From assembly GCF_009905375.1 (NCBI RefSeq), contig NC_133649.1:225205275-225269274 (forward strand): a DNA stretch of 64,000 bases. The letters are read 5' to 3'. The notes below the pieces were generated by a model, which saw only the letters and a program-made list of their open reading frames with translations, had not been told where the DNA came from and searched no databases. Made by a program: the position numbers and the translations under genes. The stretch comes from Apium graveolens (taxonomy: Eukaryota; Streptophyta; Magnoliopsida; Apiales; Apiaceae). Shown here piece after piece: positions 1-10,482 of the stretch; position 1 is the first letter of the stretch, and each line of letters opens with the position of its first letter.

Positions 1-241
1 TGCCTTAGTCCTTCATTCCGTACTACCCAAACTCATAATGTCCCTATTAAGGGTGAAATACCAACCTTTATGCATCCCCCATGGTTAATCTCAAGTTATT
101 GAGGTTATAACCTTAATTCCACCTTTAAAAAGGTACTTGCATCCTTACATGGATAAATCAAGTCATATATCCCTGATAAGGGTATCTTATTCAATCATTC
201 CCACCTCGATAGTAGATGCCTAATTTCACAATAACATATGT
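1..241. other. Left flank, unassigned
   Basis: No open frame, RNA gene or recognisable repeat is visible in this AT-rich stretch. It is the DNA into which copia element A inserted. The five bases before the LTR (237-241, TATGT) would be one half of a target-site duplication, but the partner is missing because element A has lost its 3' end. Confidence 0.5.
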
Positions 242-547
242 TGTTAGGAATATGTGTATTAGTTTGATGATAAGTTAAACAAAACACTTAAGTAGAAATC
301 TAGTGTTTGTAGCCTCAACGGATAAGACCATTCTGGCTATCCATTGAAGGAGTAGCTTTACTTAGAAATAAGTTTAGTATTGTAGCACATTTCATTCTCT
401 GTATTTAAGTTGTAATTCTTAGATGATATGGGAAATTATCAGTCATGTTGACTACTAGTGGATATGCAAATAGGAGGGCTAATTGTAAATATTTCATGCC
501 TTGTAATTTTGTATAAGTGAAGTAGTATCAACTGATATTAAAGGCCT

Positions 548-724
548 TCAACGGATAAGAAACAAAGCTTTAACAGATGTCTCTAAAGCTTCAACGAATA
601 ACATCCATCAACGGATGAGTGCTTCAACGGATAAAGCTTCAACTGCTAATGCATCAACGGATAAAGCTTCAACGGATAAAGCCTCAACGGATAAAGTCAT
701 CAACGGATGAAAGCTTCAACGGAT
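548..724 (+). repeat. CAACGGAT motif array in U3 of LTR A
   Basis: About ten copies of TCAACGGATA or close variants are spaced roughly 12-25 bp apart, nearly all in the same orientation. The spacers are irregular and short, so this is neither a simple tandem repeat nor a CRISPR array. It sits 256 bp or more upstream of the LTR TATA box. The core AACGG matches the plant MSA element bound by three-repeat MYB proteins and the MYB consensus YAACKG. That match is textual; binding is not shown. Confidence 0.85.
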
Positions 725-979
725 GCTTAGTTCAATAGCAGTTGATAGTGACAATTCATAAGCTGACAGAGGCACATGGGTTGACATAGATAAACTGGAA
801 TATGGCAGCCTCTAGGAGGAATCAAAAAAATGCAGCATTTCCATTCTGGTGCAAACAATAAAGTATTCAAAGATTCATAGCTAAACCTAAATTGCGTTGG
901 ATAGAGAAATAAAGAAGAAACATGTGAAGAATCTTTTAATTGTATTTTACAGTTTTGTCTTCACTTGTAAACTTGGTGA

Positions 980-987
980 TATATAAA
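980..987 (+). promoter_or_regulatory. LTR TATA box, element A
   Basis: TATATAAA lies in the LTR downstream of the motif array and about 365 bp before the LTR end. The LTRs of B and C have a TATA box in the corresponding place followed by the same ACCAAG context, which supports it as the genomic RNA promoter. Confidence 0.7.
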
Positions 988-1346
988 CCAAGTAGCAGCT
1001 AGTAATTAGATGGTGAATTTTCCAGAGCTGTTTAGAAAAATCCAGAGAGAAAATCATCTAGTTTGTACTAGGACGCAGCTGTGATTTAATTCTTTGAATC
1101 ACAGATTTTCTGAAATAACACATCTCTGGTGGAACAACAAATCCACCAGAAAAGTTTTTAAGTTCTTTTTGTTCTTTACATTTGTGTTTGAATATATATC
1201 TGTCTGTATTAGCTTCAAGCAATTCACACACATTTGTTCATTAAAACACTTAGCCTTAGAAATTGCTCAAAACTTGAAAAAGTTCTGAGATTTACATTCA
1301 ACCCCCCTTCTGTAAATCTCATTGTTAGTCCACTGGGAATAACAAT

Positions 1347-1358
1347 TGGTATCAGAGC
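1347..1358 (+). other. Primer-binding site (Met-tRNA), element A
   Basis: TGGTATCAGAGC is complementary to the 3' end of initiator Met-tRNA, the usual copia minus-strand primer. It lies two bases after the LTR end, the expected position. Confidence 0.93.
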
Positions 1359-1404
1359 AAGCTCTTAACTTACAAAGAGTTTAAAGATCTATTCTGCTAA
1401 TATC

Positions 1405-3847
1405 ATGAGTGTACAGAAGACTCCTCCTGCTACCATCATAAGTAGGAAGGATATTGGGATAAAGATTCCAGTCCTGGAAAGAGATAACTATCATCACTGG
1501 AAAGTGAAGATGCATTTACATCTACTCTCTCAAGATGAAAGCTACATTAACTGCATTGAAAATGTCCCTCACATCCCTCACAAGGTGGCCACAGCTGCTA
1601 CTGTAACAGTTGTTGTTGGACAGTTCATTCCCAAGCCAAAAGCAGGATGGACTATTGAAGATATTGAAGAGATTCGCAAGGACAAGAAAGCCATGAACAT
1701 TCTGTTTAATGGCTTAGATCAAGATATGTTTGACAATGTCATTAATAGCCAAACTGCAAAGGAAGTTTGGGATACTGTGCAACTCATCTGTGAAGGTACT
1801 GAGCAGGTTAGAGAGAACAAAATGCAGCTTCTCATTCAACAGTATGAATATTTTCATTCTGAAGAAGGAGAATCATTGAATGATACCTTCAACAGATTTC
1901 AGAAACTGTTGAATGGATTAAAGTTGTATGGTAGAGTGTCCAAGTCAAGGACTCCAATTTAAAATTTCTGAGGTCTCTACCAAAGGAATGGAAGCCTATG
2001 ACTGTTTCTCTAAGAAATTCTCAAGATTATAAGGACTTCACACTTGAAAGATTATATGGAATTTTGAAGACCTATGAACTTGAGATGGAGCAAGATGAGC
2101 TGTTGGAAAAGGGAAAGAGAAAAGGAGGATCAGTTGCACTTGTAGCTGACAATGAGAAGATTGAAGCCAGGAATGAGGAAAAGACAATGCCAAGTCTCAA
2201 AATTGGCACAAGCAAATCAGAATCAAGCAAGGGAAAGGAGCAAGTAGCTGAGGATGAAGACAATTCCAGTCAAGATGACTCTGATGATGTTGATGAACAT
2301 CTGGCTTTTCTGTCCAGGAGATTTGCAAAGATGAAATTCAGGAAAAATGCAAAATTCACTAAGTCAAACAAGAACATGGAGGAAAAATCTAAGTTCAAAT
2401 GTTATAACTGTGGCTTAAGTGGACACTTTGCAAATGAGTGCAGAAAGCCATCCTCTGATAAGAAGAAATTTGAGCAAGTTGATTACAAAAAGAAATATTT
2501 CGATTTGCTCAAACAAAAGGAAAGAGCTTTTCTGACTCAAGATGATTGGGCAGCAGATGGAGCCAATGAAGATGATGATATGGAATATGTCAACCTAGCT
2601 CTGATGGCTAATTCTGATGAAAATGAAACTAGTTCATCAAGCAACCAGGTAATTACTACTGATCTCTCTCAGCTTTCTAAGATTGAATGCAATGAAGCCA
2701 TAAATGATATGTCAAATGAATTATATCATTTGCGTGTTTCCCTTAAATCACTAGCTAAAGAAAACACAAGAATCAAAAAGGATAATTTGTTTTTAAGTGA
2801 TAGGAGTGCTGTGTTAGAGGATCAGGTAATTGAGCTTAAAAAGATTAAAATTAAATGCTTGACTGTTGAGAGTGAACTAGAAGAAGTTGTTAAGAAAGTA
2901 GAAATACTTTCTAAACATTTAGAAAGTGAGCAAGAGGTAATCAAGGCCTGGAAAACATATAGGGATGTTAGTGCTCAGATTGTCAAGGTTCAGGGAATTG
3001 AATCATTCTGTGAGAATGCCTGAAAGAAAAACAAAAAGGAGATAGAATTAATTAATGGATTGTCAACGGATGTGGAATCAACGGATGATGAAAGTTATCC
3101 GTTGAAGGAAGAAAAAAGCATCCGTTGAAGGCTCATCAATTAAATCAGGCAAGTGATTCTAAAAAGAACAATATGAAAAATCTCAATAAGAAGTTTGATT
3201 CAACTTCCAAGAACTTTGTCAAAGAAGGAGCTAGCACATCCAAAGATGCCAGTAAGGTGAATATAGGACACATGACTTTAGATCAGTTGAAAAATAGGCT
3301 TAAGTTGGTTGAGGATAAAAAGGAAACTAAAAGAAAATCTAATCGGAATGGGAAGGTAGGGATTAACAAACACAACAATTACACACCTGATAAGTATGCT
3401 CCTAGAAAAAGCTGTGTGCATTACAAAAGTGTTAATCATCTATCTGATAACTGCAAATCTGTTAAGAATGCTCCCATGCCTTTAACTCCCTCCATGCCTA
3501 ACATGTCTATGTCACATCTGCATGCTATGCCTGTTATGTCTCATCAGAATTCTCAGGCATATTTTGCAAACATGCCATGTGTTAATAATCCTTATTTTAC
3601 TGCATTCAGTATGCCTCAAATGCCATACAACATGCCTATGTGGAATAATATGTTTGCACAATCTATGCCTTATCAAATTCAACCAAATGTGCTAAATGAT
3701 TTTGTGACTAACCCTACACTTCAACCAACTACATCTGAGACCAAGGTTGACCCAAAGTTACCTAAGTCAAAAGATGCAGGAGGAATGAAGTCTAGGAAAA
3801 AGACTAAGGCTGGACCCAAGGAAACTTGGGTACCAAAATCAACTTGA
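1405..3847 (+). pseudogene. gag of element A, broken
   Basis: Encodes the retrotransposon capsid protein. It opens with the copia gag N-terminal domain (NYHHWKVKM near residue 30), continues with an acidic/coiled-coil stretch, has a CCHC knuckle (CYNCGLSGHFANEC, about 2399-2440), and ends with a Met/Pro/Asn-rich tail. A second knuckle is degenerate (first Cys kept, second changed). Breaks: a one-base deletion near 1941-1946 brings a stop at 1960; a Trp codon became TGA at 3021; another frame change lies near 3120 in the motif-rich linker. The natural end WVPKST-stop at 3847 is shared with element B, so gag and pol are separated by design rather than by damage there. Confidence 0.88.
3063..3128 (+). 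repeat. Motif cluster in gag-PR linker, element A
   Basis: Four motif copies, two as TCAACGGAT and two as ATCCGTTGA, occupy a 66-bp stretch of gag. The opposite pair can fold together. The equivalent linker of element B carries the CGACGGAT version at 12986-13061. Confidence 0.8.
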
Positions 3848-3860
3848 TTGATTTTGTTGT

Positions 3861-5423
3861 GTGCAGGGAAAAAGAAGGAATCTATGGTACTTGGACAATG
3901 GTTGTTTAAGGCACATGACAGGAGATTTCACCCTGCTCACAGAGTTCAAGGAGAGAGTTGGCCCTAACATAACCTTTGGAGATGACAGCAAAGGGTTCAC
4001 TATGGGATATGGCTTGATTTCAAAAGAAAATGTCATCATTGATGAAGTTGCATTAGTTGATGGTCTCAAAAATAATCTATTGAGCATCAGTCAACTATGT
4101 AACAGAGGGAATACTGTTTCCTCCAATTCTGAAGCCTGTGTTGTCACAAGTAAGAAGGACAACAAAGTGGTTTTAACTGGAGTTAGAAAAGGGAATGTGT
4201 ACTTAGCTGACTTAAACTCTACAGATTCAGAATCAATTACTTGTCTTCTCAGCAAAGCAAGTCCAGATGAAAGTTGGCTATGGCACAAGAAGCTGTCCCA
4301 TTTGAATTTCAAGACAATGAATGATCTAGTCAAAAAGGACTTAGTTAGAGGAATGCCTCTGGTGGAATTCACAAGGGATGGACTGTGTGATGCTTGTCAG
4401 AAAGGAAAGCAAAAGAAAGCATCATTCAGTAAGAAGCTTGAATCAGCAATTGATGAACCATTACAACTGCTACACATGGATCTTTTTGGACCAGTCAATG
4501 TATTGTCAATTTCAAGGAAAAGATATTGCCTAGTGATTGTAGATGATTTCTCAAAGTTTTCATGGGCTTATTTTCTTGGATCAAAGGATGAAGCTAGTGA
4601 AATCATTATCAATCATATCAAGCAAGTCAATAATCATCCAGATTTCAAAGTAAGGAATATCAGGAGTGACAATGGAACTGAGTTCAAGAATTCAACCATG
4701 AAGTTGTTATGTGAAGAAAATGGGATCATGCATGAGTTCTCAGCTCCAAGGACTCCACAACAAAATGGTGTGGTGGAAAGGAAGAACAGATCACTAATTG
4801 AAGCTGCAAGAACAATGCTTGAAGAGTCAAAACTCCCAACATACTTTTGGGCTGAGGCTGTTAACTGTGCATGTTACACTCAGAATATTTCTCTAATTAA
4901 TCAGGCAAAAGGCATGACTCCCTATCAATTGTTCAAGAGAAGAAAACCAACTTTAAACTTTCTGCATGTCTTTGGTTGCAAATGCTACATTCTAAGGAAT
5001 CAACCTGATCACAAAGGGAAGTTTGATGCAAAGGCTGATGAAGAAATATTTGTTGGTTATTCTACTGGAAAATCATATAGGGCCTACAATCTAAGAACCA
5101 ACATTGTCATGGAATATGTGCATGTTGTGTTTGATGATAAAAAGATTGATGGACTAACAGATGAGGGACATCATGAAGGACTCGAATTTGACAACATTGA
5201 GATATATTGTGATGATAGTGAAGATGAGAATGATGGAGAAGGCACCTCGAAAAGAATTCAAAATCTGCCTTTGGATAATGCACAGAATGTTGCATCCGTT
5301 GAAAGTCATAATTCAGCTTCCGTTGATAGAAGCAATGCAGCATCCATTGAAAGACAAAGTGCATCATCCGTTGAAGTACATAATGAAGCATCCGTTGATC
5401 ATAGTCTATCAACGGATAATTAA
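3861..5423 (+). CDS. Protease-integrase part of pol, element A
   Basis: A 520-residue open frame that would cleave the polyprotein and insert cDNA. The protease site reads LDNGCLRHM, where element B has DSGCSRHM, so the catalytic D-S-G is altered and activity is doubtful. Integrase shows the zinc-binding HKKLSHLN...CDACQ, then the catalytic Asp in HMDLFGP, Asp in SDNGTEF and Glu in GVVERKNR, all present. The C-terminal end enters a Ser/Val/Glu-rich linker encoded by motif repeats and stops at 5421. The frame begins just after a splice-acceptor-like TGTGTGCAG at 3858-3866. Confidence 0.9.
   Translation: MQGKRRNLWYLDNGCLRHMTGDFTLLTEFKERVGPNITFGDDSKGFTMGYGLISKENVIIDEVALVDGLKNNLLSISQLCNRGNTVSSNSEACVVTSKKDNKVVLTGVRKGNVYLADLNSTDSESITCLLSKASPDESWLWHKKLSHLNFKTMNDLVKKDLVRGMPLVEFTRDGLCDACQKGKQKKASFSKKLESAIDEPLQLLHMDLFGPVNVLSISRKRYCLVIVDDFSKFSWAYFLGSKDEASEIIINHIKQVNNHPDFKVRNIRSDNGTEFKNSTMKLLCEENGIMHEFSAPRTPQQNGVVERKNRSLIEAARTMLEESKLPTYFWAEAVNCACYTQNISLINQAKGMTPYQLFKRRKPTLNFLHVFGCKCYILRNQPDHKGKFDAKADEEIFVGYSTGKSYRAYNLRTNIVMEYVHVVFDDKKIDGLTDEGHHEGLEFDNIEIYCDDSEDENDGEGTSKRIQNLPLDNAQNVASVESHNSASVDRSNAASIERQSASSVEVHNEASVDHSLSTDN
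5294..5418 (+). repeat. Motif cluster in INT-RT linker, element A
   Basis: Six motif copies within 125 bp, five reading ATCCGTTGA or a variant and only the last reading TCAACGGATA. They are thus mostly opposite to the LTR array at 548-724. In protein they give repeats of the type ASVE/ASVD. Elements B, C and D have the same kind of cluster at the same place in pol. Confidence 0.85.
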
Positions 5424-7204
5424 TTCACTTCATCAGTTGATAGAACTCCCAATTCCTTTTAAAGGATCAGCAACTCAGGGGGAGTTTCAACCAATCAACA
5501 TTCTATCTCACATCATGACAATACTGAGGCAACCTCATCTAGAGCTAATCTACCACCTCAAAGGAAATGGACCAAGAATCACCCTTTTAAACTGATCATT
5601 GGTGATGCTACATCTAAAGTGCAAACTAGAAGGGCTACTCAAGATGAATATCTGTATAGTAGATTTCTATCACAGGAGGAACCTAAGAGAGTGGAAGAAG
5701 CTCTATTGGATCCGGATTGGATTTTAGCAATGCAAGAGGAGCTAAACCAATTTGAAAGGAACAAAGTATAAAAGCTGGTACCCAAGCCAAGGAACAAGAG
5801 TTCTATTGACACAAAATGGGTATTCAGAAACAAGATGGATGAAAATGGCATTGTCATAAGGAATAAAGCCAGATTGGTTGCTAAAGGCTATTCTCAACAA
5901 GAGGGAATAGATTTTGATGAGACATTTGCTCCAGTTGCCAGACTTGAAGCCATCAGAATCTTTCTAGCCTATGCAGCCCATGCCAATTTCAAGGTCTATC
6001 AAATGGATGTCAAGAGTGCATTTCTGAATGGAGAATTGGAGGAAGAAGTTTATGTAAGCCAACCTCCAGGATTTGAAGATCCAAATTTTCCAGACTATGT
6101 GTATTATCTGTTGAAAGCACTCTATGGACTAAAGCAAGCACCTAGAGCCTGGTATGAGACTTTGTCAAAATTTCTTCTAGATAATCACTTCACAAGAGAT
6201 ACTGTTGACAAAACTCTTTTCTTTAGAAATGTTAATGGCTCTACAATACTTGTTCAAATTTATGTAGATGATATTATATTTGGTTCTACAGATGATAAGC
6301 TTTGTAAAAAGTTTGCTAAGTTAATGCAAAGTAAATATGAAATGAGCATGATGGGAGAGCTAACTTATTTTCTTGGTTTACAAGTTAAACAAGTTAGTGG
6401 TGGAATTTTCATTAGTCAAACTAAATATATTTATGATCTTTTAAAGAAGTTTGACTTAATGAATTGTTCATCTGTAAAAGCTCCCATGACCACTGCCACC
6501 AAACTTGAATTAAACAAGGCTGAAAAGTCTGCGGATATTACAAGTTATAGAGACATGGTTGGCTCACTTTTATATTTAACTGCTAGTAGACCTGATATAA
6601 TGTTTTCTACATGTCTTTGTGCTAGATTTCAAGCTGACCCTAAAGAATCTCACTTAGTGGCTATTAAAAGGATTTCAGATATCTCAAAGGGACTCCAAAT
6701 CTAGGAATTTGGTACCCTAGAGAGTCTGGTTTCGATCTAATTGGCTACTCAGATGCAGATTATGCAGGTTACAAAATAGACAGGAAAAGTACAACTGGCA
6801 CCTGTCAATTTCTAGGGAATAAGCTTGTGTCATGGTTCAGCAAGAAGCAAAATTCTATTTCTACATCAATAGCTGAAGCTGAGTACATTGCTGTTGGTAG
6901 TTGCTGTGCACAGATACTGTGGATGAGGAATTAACTATTTGACTATGGACTAACTGTTGACAAAATTCCTATATTCTGTGACAACACAAGTGCGATTGCC
7001 ATTACTGAAAATCCAGTGCAGCACTCAAGAACCAAGCACATTGACATCAAGTACCACTTCATAAGGGAACATATGATGAAAGGTATAGTAGAACTTCATT
7101 TTGTTCCAAGTGAAAAGCATATTGCAGACATATTTACCAAGCCACTTGATGAATCAACATTCACAAGATTAGTAAGTGAGCTAGATATGCTTAATTATAC
7201 ATAA
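5424..7204 (+). pseudogene. Reverse transcriptase-RNase H of element A, broken
   Basis: Carries the copia RT domain: [15 protein letters not shown], the first catalytic Asp in [13 protein letters not shown], and the YVDD box ([10 protein letters not shown], about 6262-6291). RNase H follows with GYSDADYAG, the ADIFTKPL motif and the C-terminal LNYT. Breaks: a stop at 5769-5771 where B has Trp, a one-base deletion near 6676-6685 shifting RNase H, and a Gln-to-TAA change near 6932. It joins the PR-INT frame through a damaged linker at 5424-5560. Confidence 0.92.
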
Positions 7205-7289
7205 ATTCATGTCATCATTATAATCTGTTTTGAAGCCTGAAATGAATTTGTTGCAAGAACAAAGTTGGCTTTAAGTAAAGATTATTCTA

Positions 7290-7445
7290 TCAATGGATAT
7301 TCCCTATCCGTTGAAAGCCAAACTTGTTCTATCAACGGATGTTCATTATCCGTTGAAAGACAAATACATTTCTGTTAATTTTCTCCTTCAACAGATAAAA
7401 CTGTGTTAATCTTCAACGGATAACTATTTACCTCATCCGTTGAAG
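7290..7445 (+). promoter_or_regulatory. Hairpin-rich post-pol spacer, element A
   Basis: Between pol and the extra ORF, motif copies occur in facing pairs. The stems are 7290-7299 with 7305-7314 (one G.U pair), 7332-7340 with 7348-7356 (perfect 9 bp, 7-nt loop), and 7411-7421 with 7435-7445 (perfect 11 bp, 13-nt loop). The block sits about 200 bp upstream of the internal TATA box at 7642. Elements B and C have similar paired motifs in the same spacer. Confidence 0.75.
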
Positions 7446-7641
7446 TGTCACATCAGTTGTCTTAAGTGAGTCACAACCGTTGATTCTTTTACTTAACCGT
7501 TGATACATATATATACACAGTTGTATGTATTTGTATTAAAGGCAGTTTTCAGAATTTCTACAGTTTTCTTTATTCTCCAACGGCTGTAATTTACTTAAAA
7601 GTATTATTTAATCATTCTATTTATATTTTAATTCGAGAAAG

Positions 7642-7649
7642 TATAAAAG
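7642..7649 (+). promoter_or_regulatory. TATA box before the extra ORF, element A
   Basis: TATAAAAG lies 108 bp upstream of the aORF ATG and is followed by a T/C-rich leader. Element B has the same octamer 117 bp and element C 116 bp upstream of their aORF starts, in otherwise diverged sequence. This suggests a separate promoter for the post-pol ORF. Confidence 0.65.
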
Positions 7650-7749
7650 CCCCTTGAATTCTTGTTTCCACTTTACGCTTTCTTGCAATTTTTATTCTCT
7701 TTCTCTCCCAAAACTCTCAATCTTTTCTCTGCAACCTCTACTCACAACA

Positions 7750-8283
7750 ATGGCACCAGTAGTAAAGATTATGTCCCAGTCTGGATTTGTTTATAAAAAG
7801 AACAATTTCGTAGCTTTGGTTGAAAAGAATGAAGCCCACTCAGATTATCACAAGATGATGGACTTCATCAAGAACTGCAAACTAAGCTATGCAATGCTGG
7901 AAGCCCCAACTATCTATTGTGAGGTAATTGAGGCGATTTGGACAACTGCAGAGTTCAACTCCACAGATATGACCATTACTTTCTCTCTCAAAGGTAAGGA
8001 TTACTATATTAACTGTGATGATATACAGTCTTGCTTTAAGCTACCTGAGAATAATGCCATGACACCACACACTGATAATGATGTATCTGCTATGTTAGAT
8101 TCCATATGCTATTATTTTGATTCTGCTAGTTTAGGGAGCATTATAAGAAAGGGCCTTAGCAAAGAATGGAGTTTTCTTGGAGATGCCTTTATCAATGTTT
8201 TATCTGGGAAGATTAGCAATTTTGATGCCATAACTTCATCTCTTGTTAATATGCTCTATATGCTAGTTTCTGATAGGTACTTC
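7750..8283 (+). pseudogene. Additional post-pol ORF (aORF) of element A, 3' truncated
   Basis: I chose ATG 7750 because the copies in B and C begin at the same MAPVVKIMS; an in-frame ATG at 7654 would add 32 residues not shared by them. About 178 residues remain before the junction with B. Recognisable blocks are DYHKMMDFIKNCKL, APTIYCEVIEAIWTTA and LSKEWSF, all shared with C. The protein resembles, from memory, a post-pol protein common in composite-family copia elements that is sometimes auto-labelled longin-like; its function is unknown. After 8283 the reading runs into antisense B sequence and ends at 8304. Confidence 0.8.
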
Positions 8284-8405
8284 ACGAAGTCCATCATCTT
8301 GTGATAGTCTTCTGATTGCTAAATACCCTTATTGACCAAAGCAGTAAAGTTGTTCTTCTCATAAATGAACCCAGTCTGAGACATGATCTTTACTACAGGT
8401 GCCAT
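8284..8405 (-). pseudogene. aORF start of element B, truncated
   Basis: Begins at ATG 8405 with the same MAPVVKIMS start as A and C, and reads to about residue 40 (HKMMDFV) before meeting element A. An in-frame TAG interrupts it near residue 28. Positions 8280-8283 (CTTC) fit either element, a four-base microhomology at the junction. Confidence 0.75.
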
Positions 8406-8514
8406 TGTTAGAGAATGAAAGCTTGAAGAGAAAGAGGATATTTGCTTGAGAGAGAATAAAATAAAAGCAGTTGAATTTGAGAATGATAAAAGAAAATAAT
8501 TGGAATGAAATAAG

Positions 8515-8522
8515 CTTTTATA
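8515..8522 (-). promoter_or_regulatory. TATA box before the extra ORF, element B
   Basis: TATAAAAG on the minus strand, 117 bp upstream of the aORF ATG at 8405. It matches the octamer and spacing in A and C. The leader between them is rich in T and C. Confidence 0.62.
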
Positions 8523-8625
8523 CTATCTCAAAAACAACGGATGAAAATAATAAAGAAAAGTAAATTACCCAATAGAAATTGCCTAAAATAGCCGTTAAAA
8601 AAAATAAACTGTAAAAATTCCACCC

Positions 8626-8832
8626 ATTATCCGTCGTGTAATACTTACAAACTGTAAGTATACTCGATGGATAATGTTCAGGGAATTAACGGTTAAGATT
8701 TAGACAATTCGACGGATGAGGATAAACTATTATCCATCGAGTTTTAAAAGATTCCAGAAAAGTAATTGATTTTTATTTGCACATAGTATATCGACGGATG
8801 ACTCAACTCGATGGATAATGGTCATCCGTCGA
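8626..8832 (-). promoter_or_regulatory. Hairpin-rich post-pol spacer, element B
   Basis: Two strong stem-loops are visible. 8626-8675 folds almost end to end: ATTATCCGTCG pairs with CGATGGATAAT (one wobble), and inside it ATACTTACA pairs with TGTAAGTAT around a 3-nt loop. 8791-8801 (TCGACGGATGA) pairs perfectly with 8822-8832. In C the second stem has a C-G pair where B has T-A, a compensating change. The block is upstream of the internal TATA box. Confidence 0.75.
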
Positions 8833-8926
8833 GATGCAAATTTTGACTTAGCCAAAATTCCATCCATTACTAAAAATCAGCTAAATTTCTGGCTAGTTTT
8901 CAACTTGCAAAATAACTCAGATAAAT

Positions 8927-10428
8927 TCAAGAGTAATTAAGCATACCTAACTCACTTACCAACCTGGAAAAGGTGGATTCATCCAGTGGCTTGGTAAAGA
9001 TATCTGCAAGTTGCTTCTCACTTGGAACAAAATGTAACTCTACAGTACCATTCATTACATGTTCCCTTATGAAATGGTACTTGATGTCTATGTGCTTTGT
9101 CCTTGAACGTTGCACTGGATTTTCAGTGATGGCAATTGCACTTGTGTTATCACAGATTATAGGAATCCTTTCAACTTGCAAACCATAGTCTAGCAATTGA
9201 TTTTTCATCCATAAAATCTGTGCACAACAACTGCCAGCAGCAATATATTCAGCTTCAGCTGTAGAAGTAGAAACTGAATTTTGCTTTTTACTGAACCAGG
9301 ACACAAGCTTATCTCCTAAAAATTGACAGGTTCCTGTTGTGCTCTTTCTATCAATTCTGCACCCTGCATAATCTGCATCTGAATAACCAGTTAGATCAAA
9401 ACCAGAATCTCTAGGGTACCAAATGCCAAGTTTTGGTGTTCCCTTGAGATATCTGAAAATTCTCTTAATAGCTATCAAGTGAGATTCTCTAGGATCAGCC
9501 TGAAATCTAGCACATAAATATGTAGCAAATATTATATCTGGCCTACTAGCTGTTAAGTACAGAAGTGAGCCAACCATGCCTCTATAGCTTGAAATATCCA
9601 AAGACTTTTTAGTAGTGTTTAATTCAAGCTTAGTTGCAGTGGCCATGGGAGTTTTTACAGATGTGCAATCCATTAGATCAAACTTCTTTAAAAGATCAAT
9701 AATATATTTAGTTTGACTAATGAATATTTCATCACTAACTTGCTTAATTGTAAACCAAGAAAGTAAGTTAGTTCTCCCATCATACTCATTTCATACTTAC
9801 TCTGCATCAGTTTGGCAAACTTTTTACAAAGTTTCTCATCTGTAGAGCCAAAAATAATATCATCTACATAAATTTGAACAAGTATGATAGAGCCATTAAC
9901 ATTTCTGAAAAATAAAGTTTTATCTACAGTACCTCTTGTAAAGTGATTTTCCAAAAGGAACTTTGATAAAGTGTCATACCAGGCTCTAGGTGCTTGCTTC
10001 AGTCCATAAAGTGCTTTCAGTAGATAATAGACATACTCTGGAAAATTTGGATCTTCAAAGCTAGGAGGTTGACTAACATACACTTCTTCCTCCAAATCTC
10101 CATTCAGAAAGGCACTTTTGACATCCATTTGATAGACCTTGAAATTGGCATGGGCTGCATAGGCTAAGAAGATTCTGATGGCTTCAAGTCTTGCAACAGG
10201 AGCAAAAGTTTCATCAAAATCTATTCCTTCTTGCTGGCAATAGCCTTTAGCAACCAATCTGGCTTTGTTCCTTACTACTATGCCATTTTCATCCATCTTG
10301 TTTCTGAATACCCATTTGGTGTCTATTGGATTCTTTCCTTTAGGATTGGGTACCAGCTTCCAAACTTTATTCCTTTCAAATTGGTTTAGCTCCTCCTGCA
10401 TAGCTAAAATCCAATCAGGATCTAACAA
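8927..10428 (-). pseudogene. Reverse transcriptase-RNase H of element B, broken
   Basis: RT starts at the conserved [18 protein letters not shown] block and shows [13 protein letters not shown] and [10 protein letters not shown]. RNase H has [37 protein letters not shown] and [13 protein letters not shown], ending LNYS. A frameshift near 9752-9760 between RT and RNase H splits it into two frames (9688-10428 and 8927-9673). The join to integrase at 10429-10482 is interrupted by a stop at 10483. Confidence 0.92.
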
Positions 10429-10482
10429 CGCTTCTTCTACCTTCTTTGGTTCTTCCTTTGACAGAAAGCTGTTGTATAGACA

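Larger units (their letters stand above)
242..1344 (+). repeat. 5' LTR of element A
   Basis: The 1103-bp LTR begins TGTTAGGAATATG and ends GGGAATAACA, two bases before the primer-binding site. A reverse-complement relative lies at 35992-37036 and has a target-site duplication, which confirms both ends. U3 holds an isolated motif hairpin (315-348) and a dense CAACGGAT array (548-724) upstream of a TATA box at 980. The segment after TATA ends with a T/C-rich stretch shared with the LTRs of B and C. Confidence 0.92.
242..8283 (+). mobile_element. Copia element A (SIRE-like), 3' truncated
   Basis: A Ty1/copia LTR retrotransposon in forward orientation: 5' LTR, Met-tRNA primer-binding site, gag with a CCHC knuckle, pol in copia order (protease, integrase, reverse transcriptase, RNase H), a spacer and a post-pol ORF. 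The post-pol ORF and long gag place it in the SIRE/Maximus-like group; that lineage call rests on architecture and protein resemblance, not a tree. It stops abruptly at about 8283, where it meets element B in opposite orientation within the same gene, so its polypurine tract and 3' LTR are absent. Frameshifts and stops make it non-autonomous. Confidence 0.9.

Noticed and set aside
548..724. CRISPR-like appearance of the repeated CAACGGAT words
   Set aside because: Repeats are about 10 bp, spacers irregular and themselves similar, no cas genes, and the array lies in an LTR of a plant retrotransposon.
1094..1288. 64-residue open frame in LTR A
   Set aside because: Lies in the R/U5 part of the LTR, low complexity, not conserved in LTRs B, C or the solo LTR.
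2072..2263. Ser-rich minus-strand frames opposite gag (also around 14000 plus strand)
   Set aside because: Shadows of the acidic/lysine-rich gag coding strand.
7654..7749. Upstream in-frame ATG for the aORF of A
   Set aside because: The extra 32 residues follow directly on the TATA box and are not shared with B or C, which both start at MAPVV.
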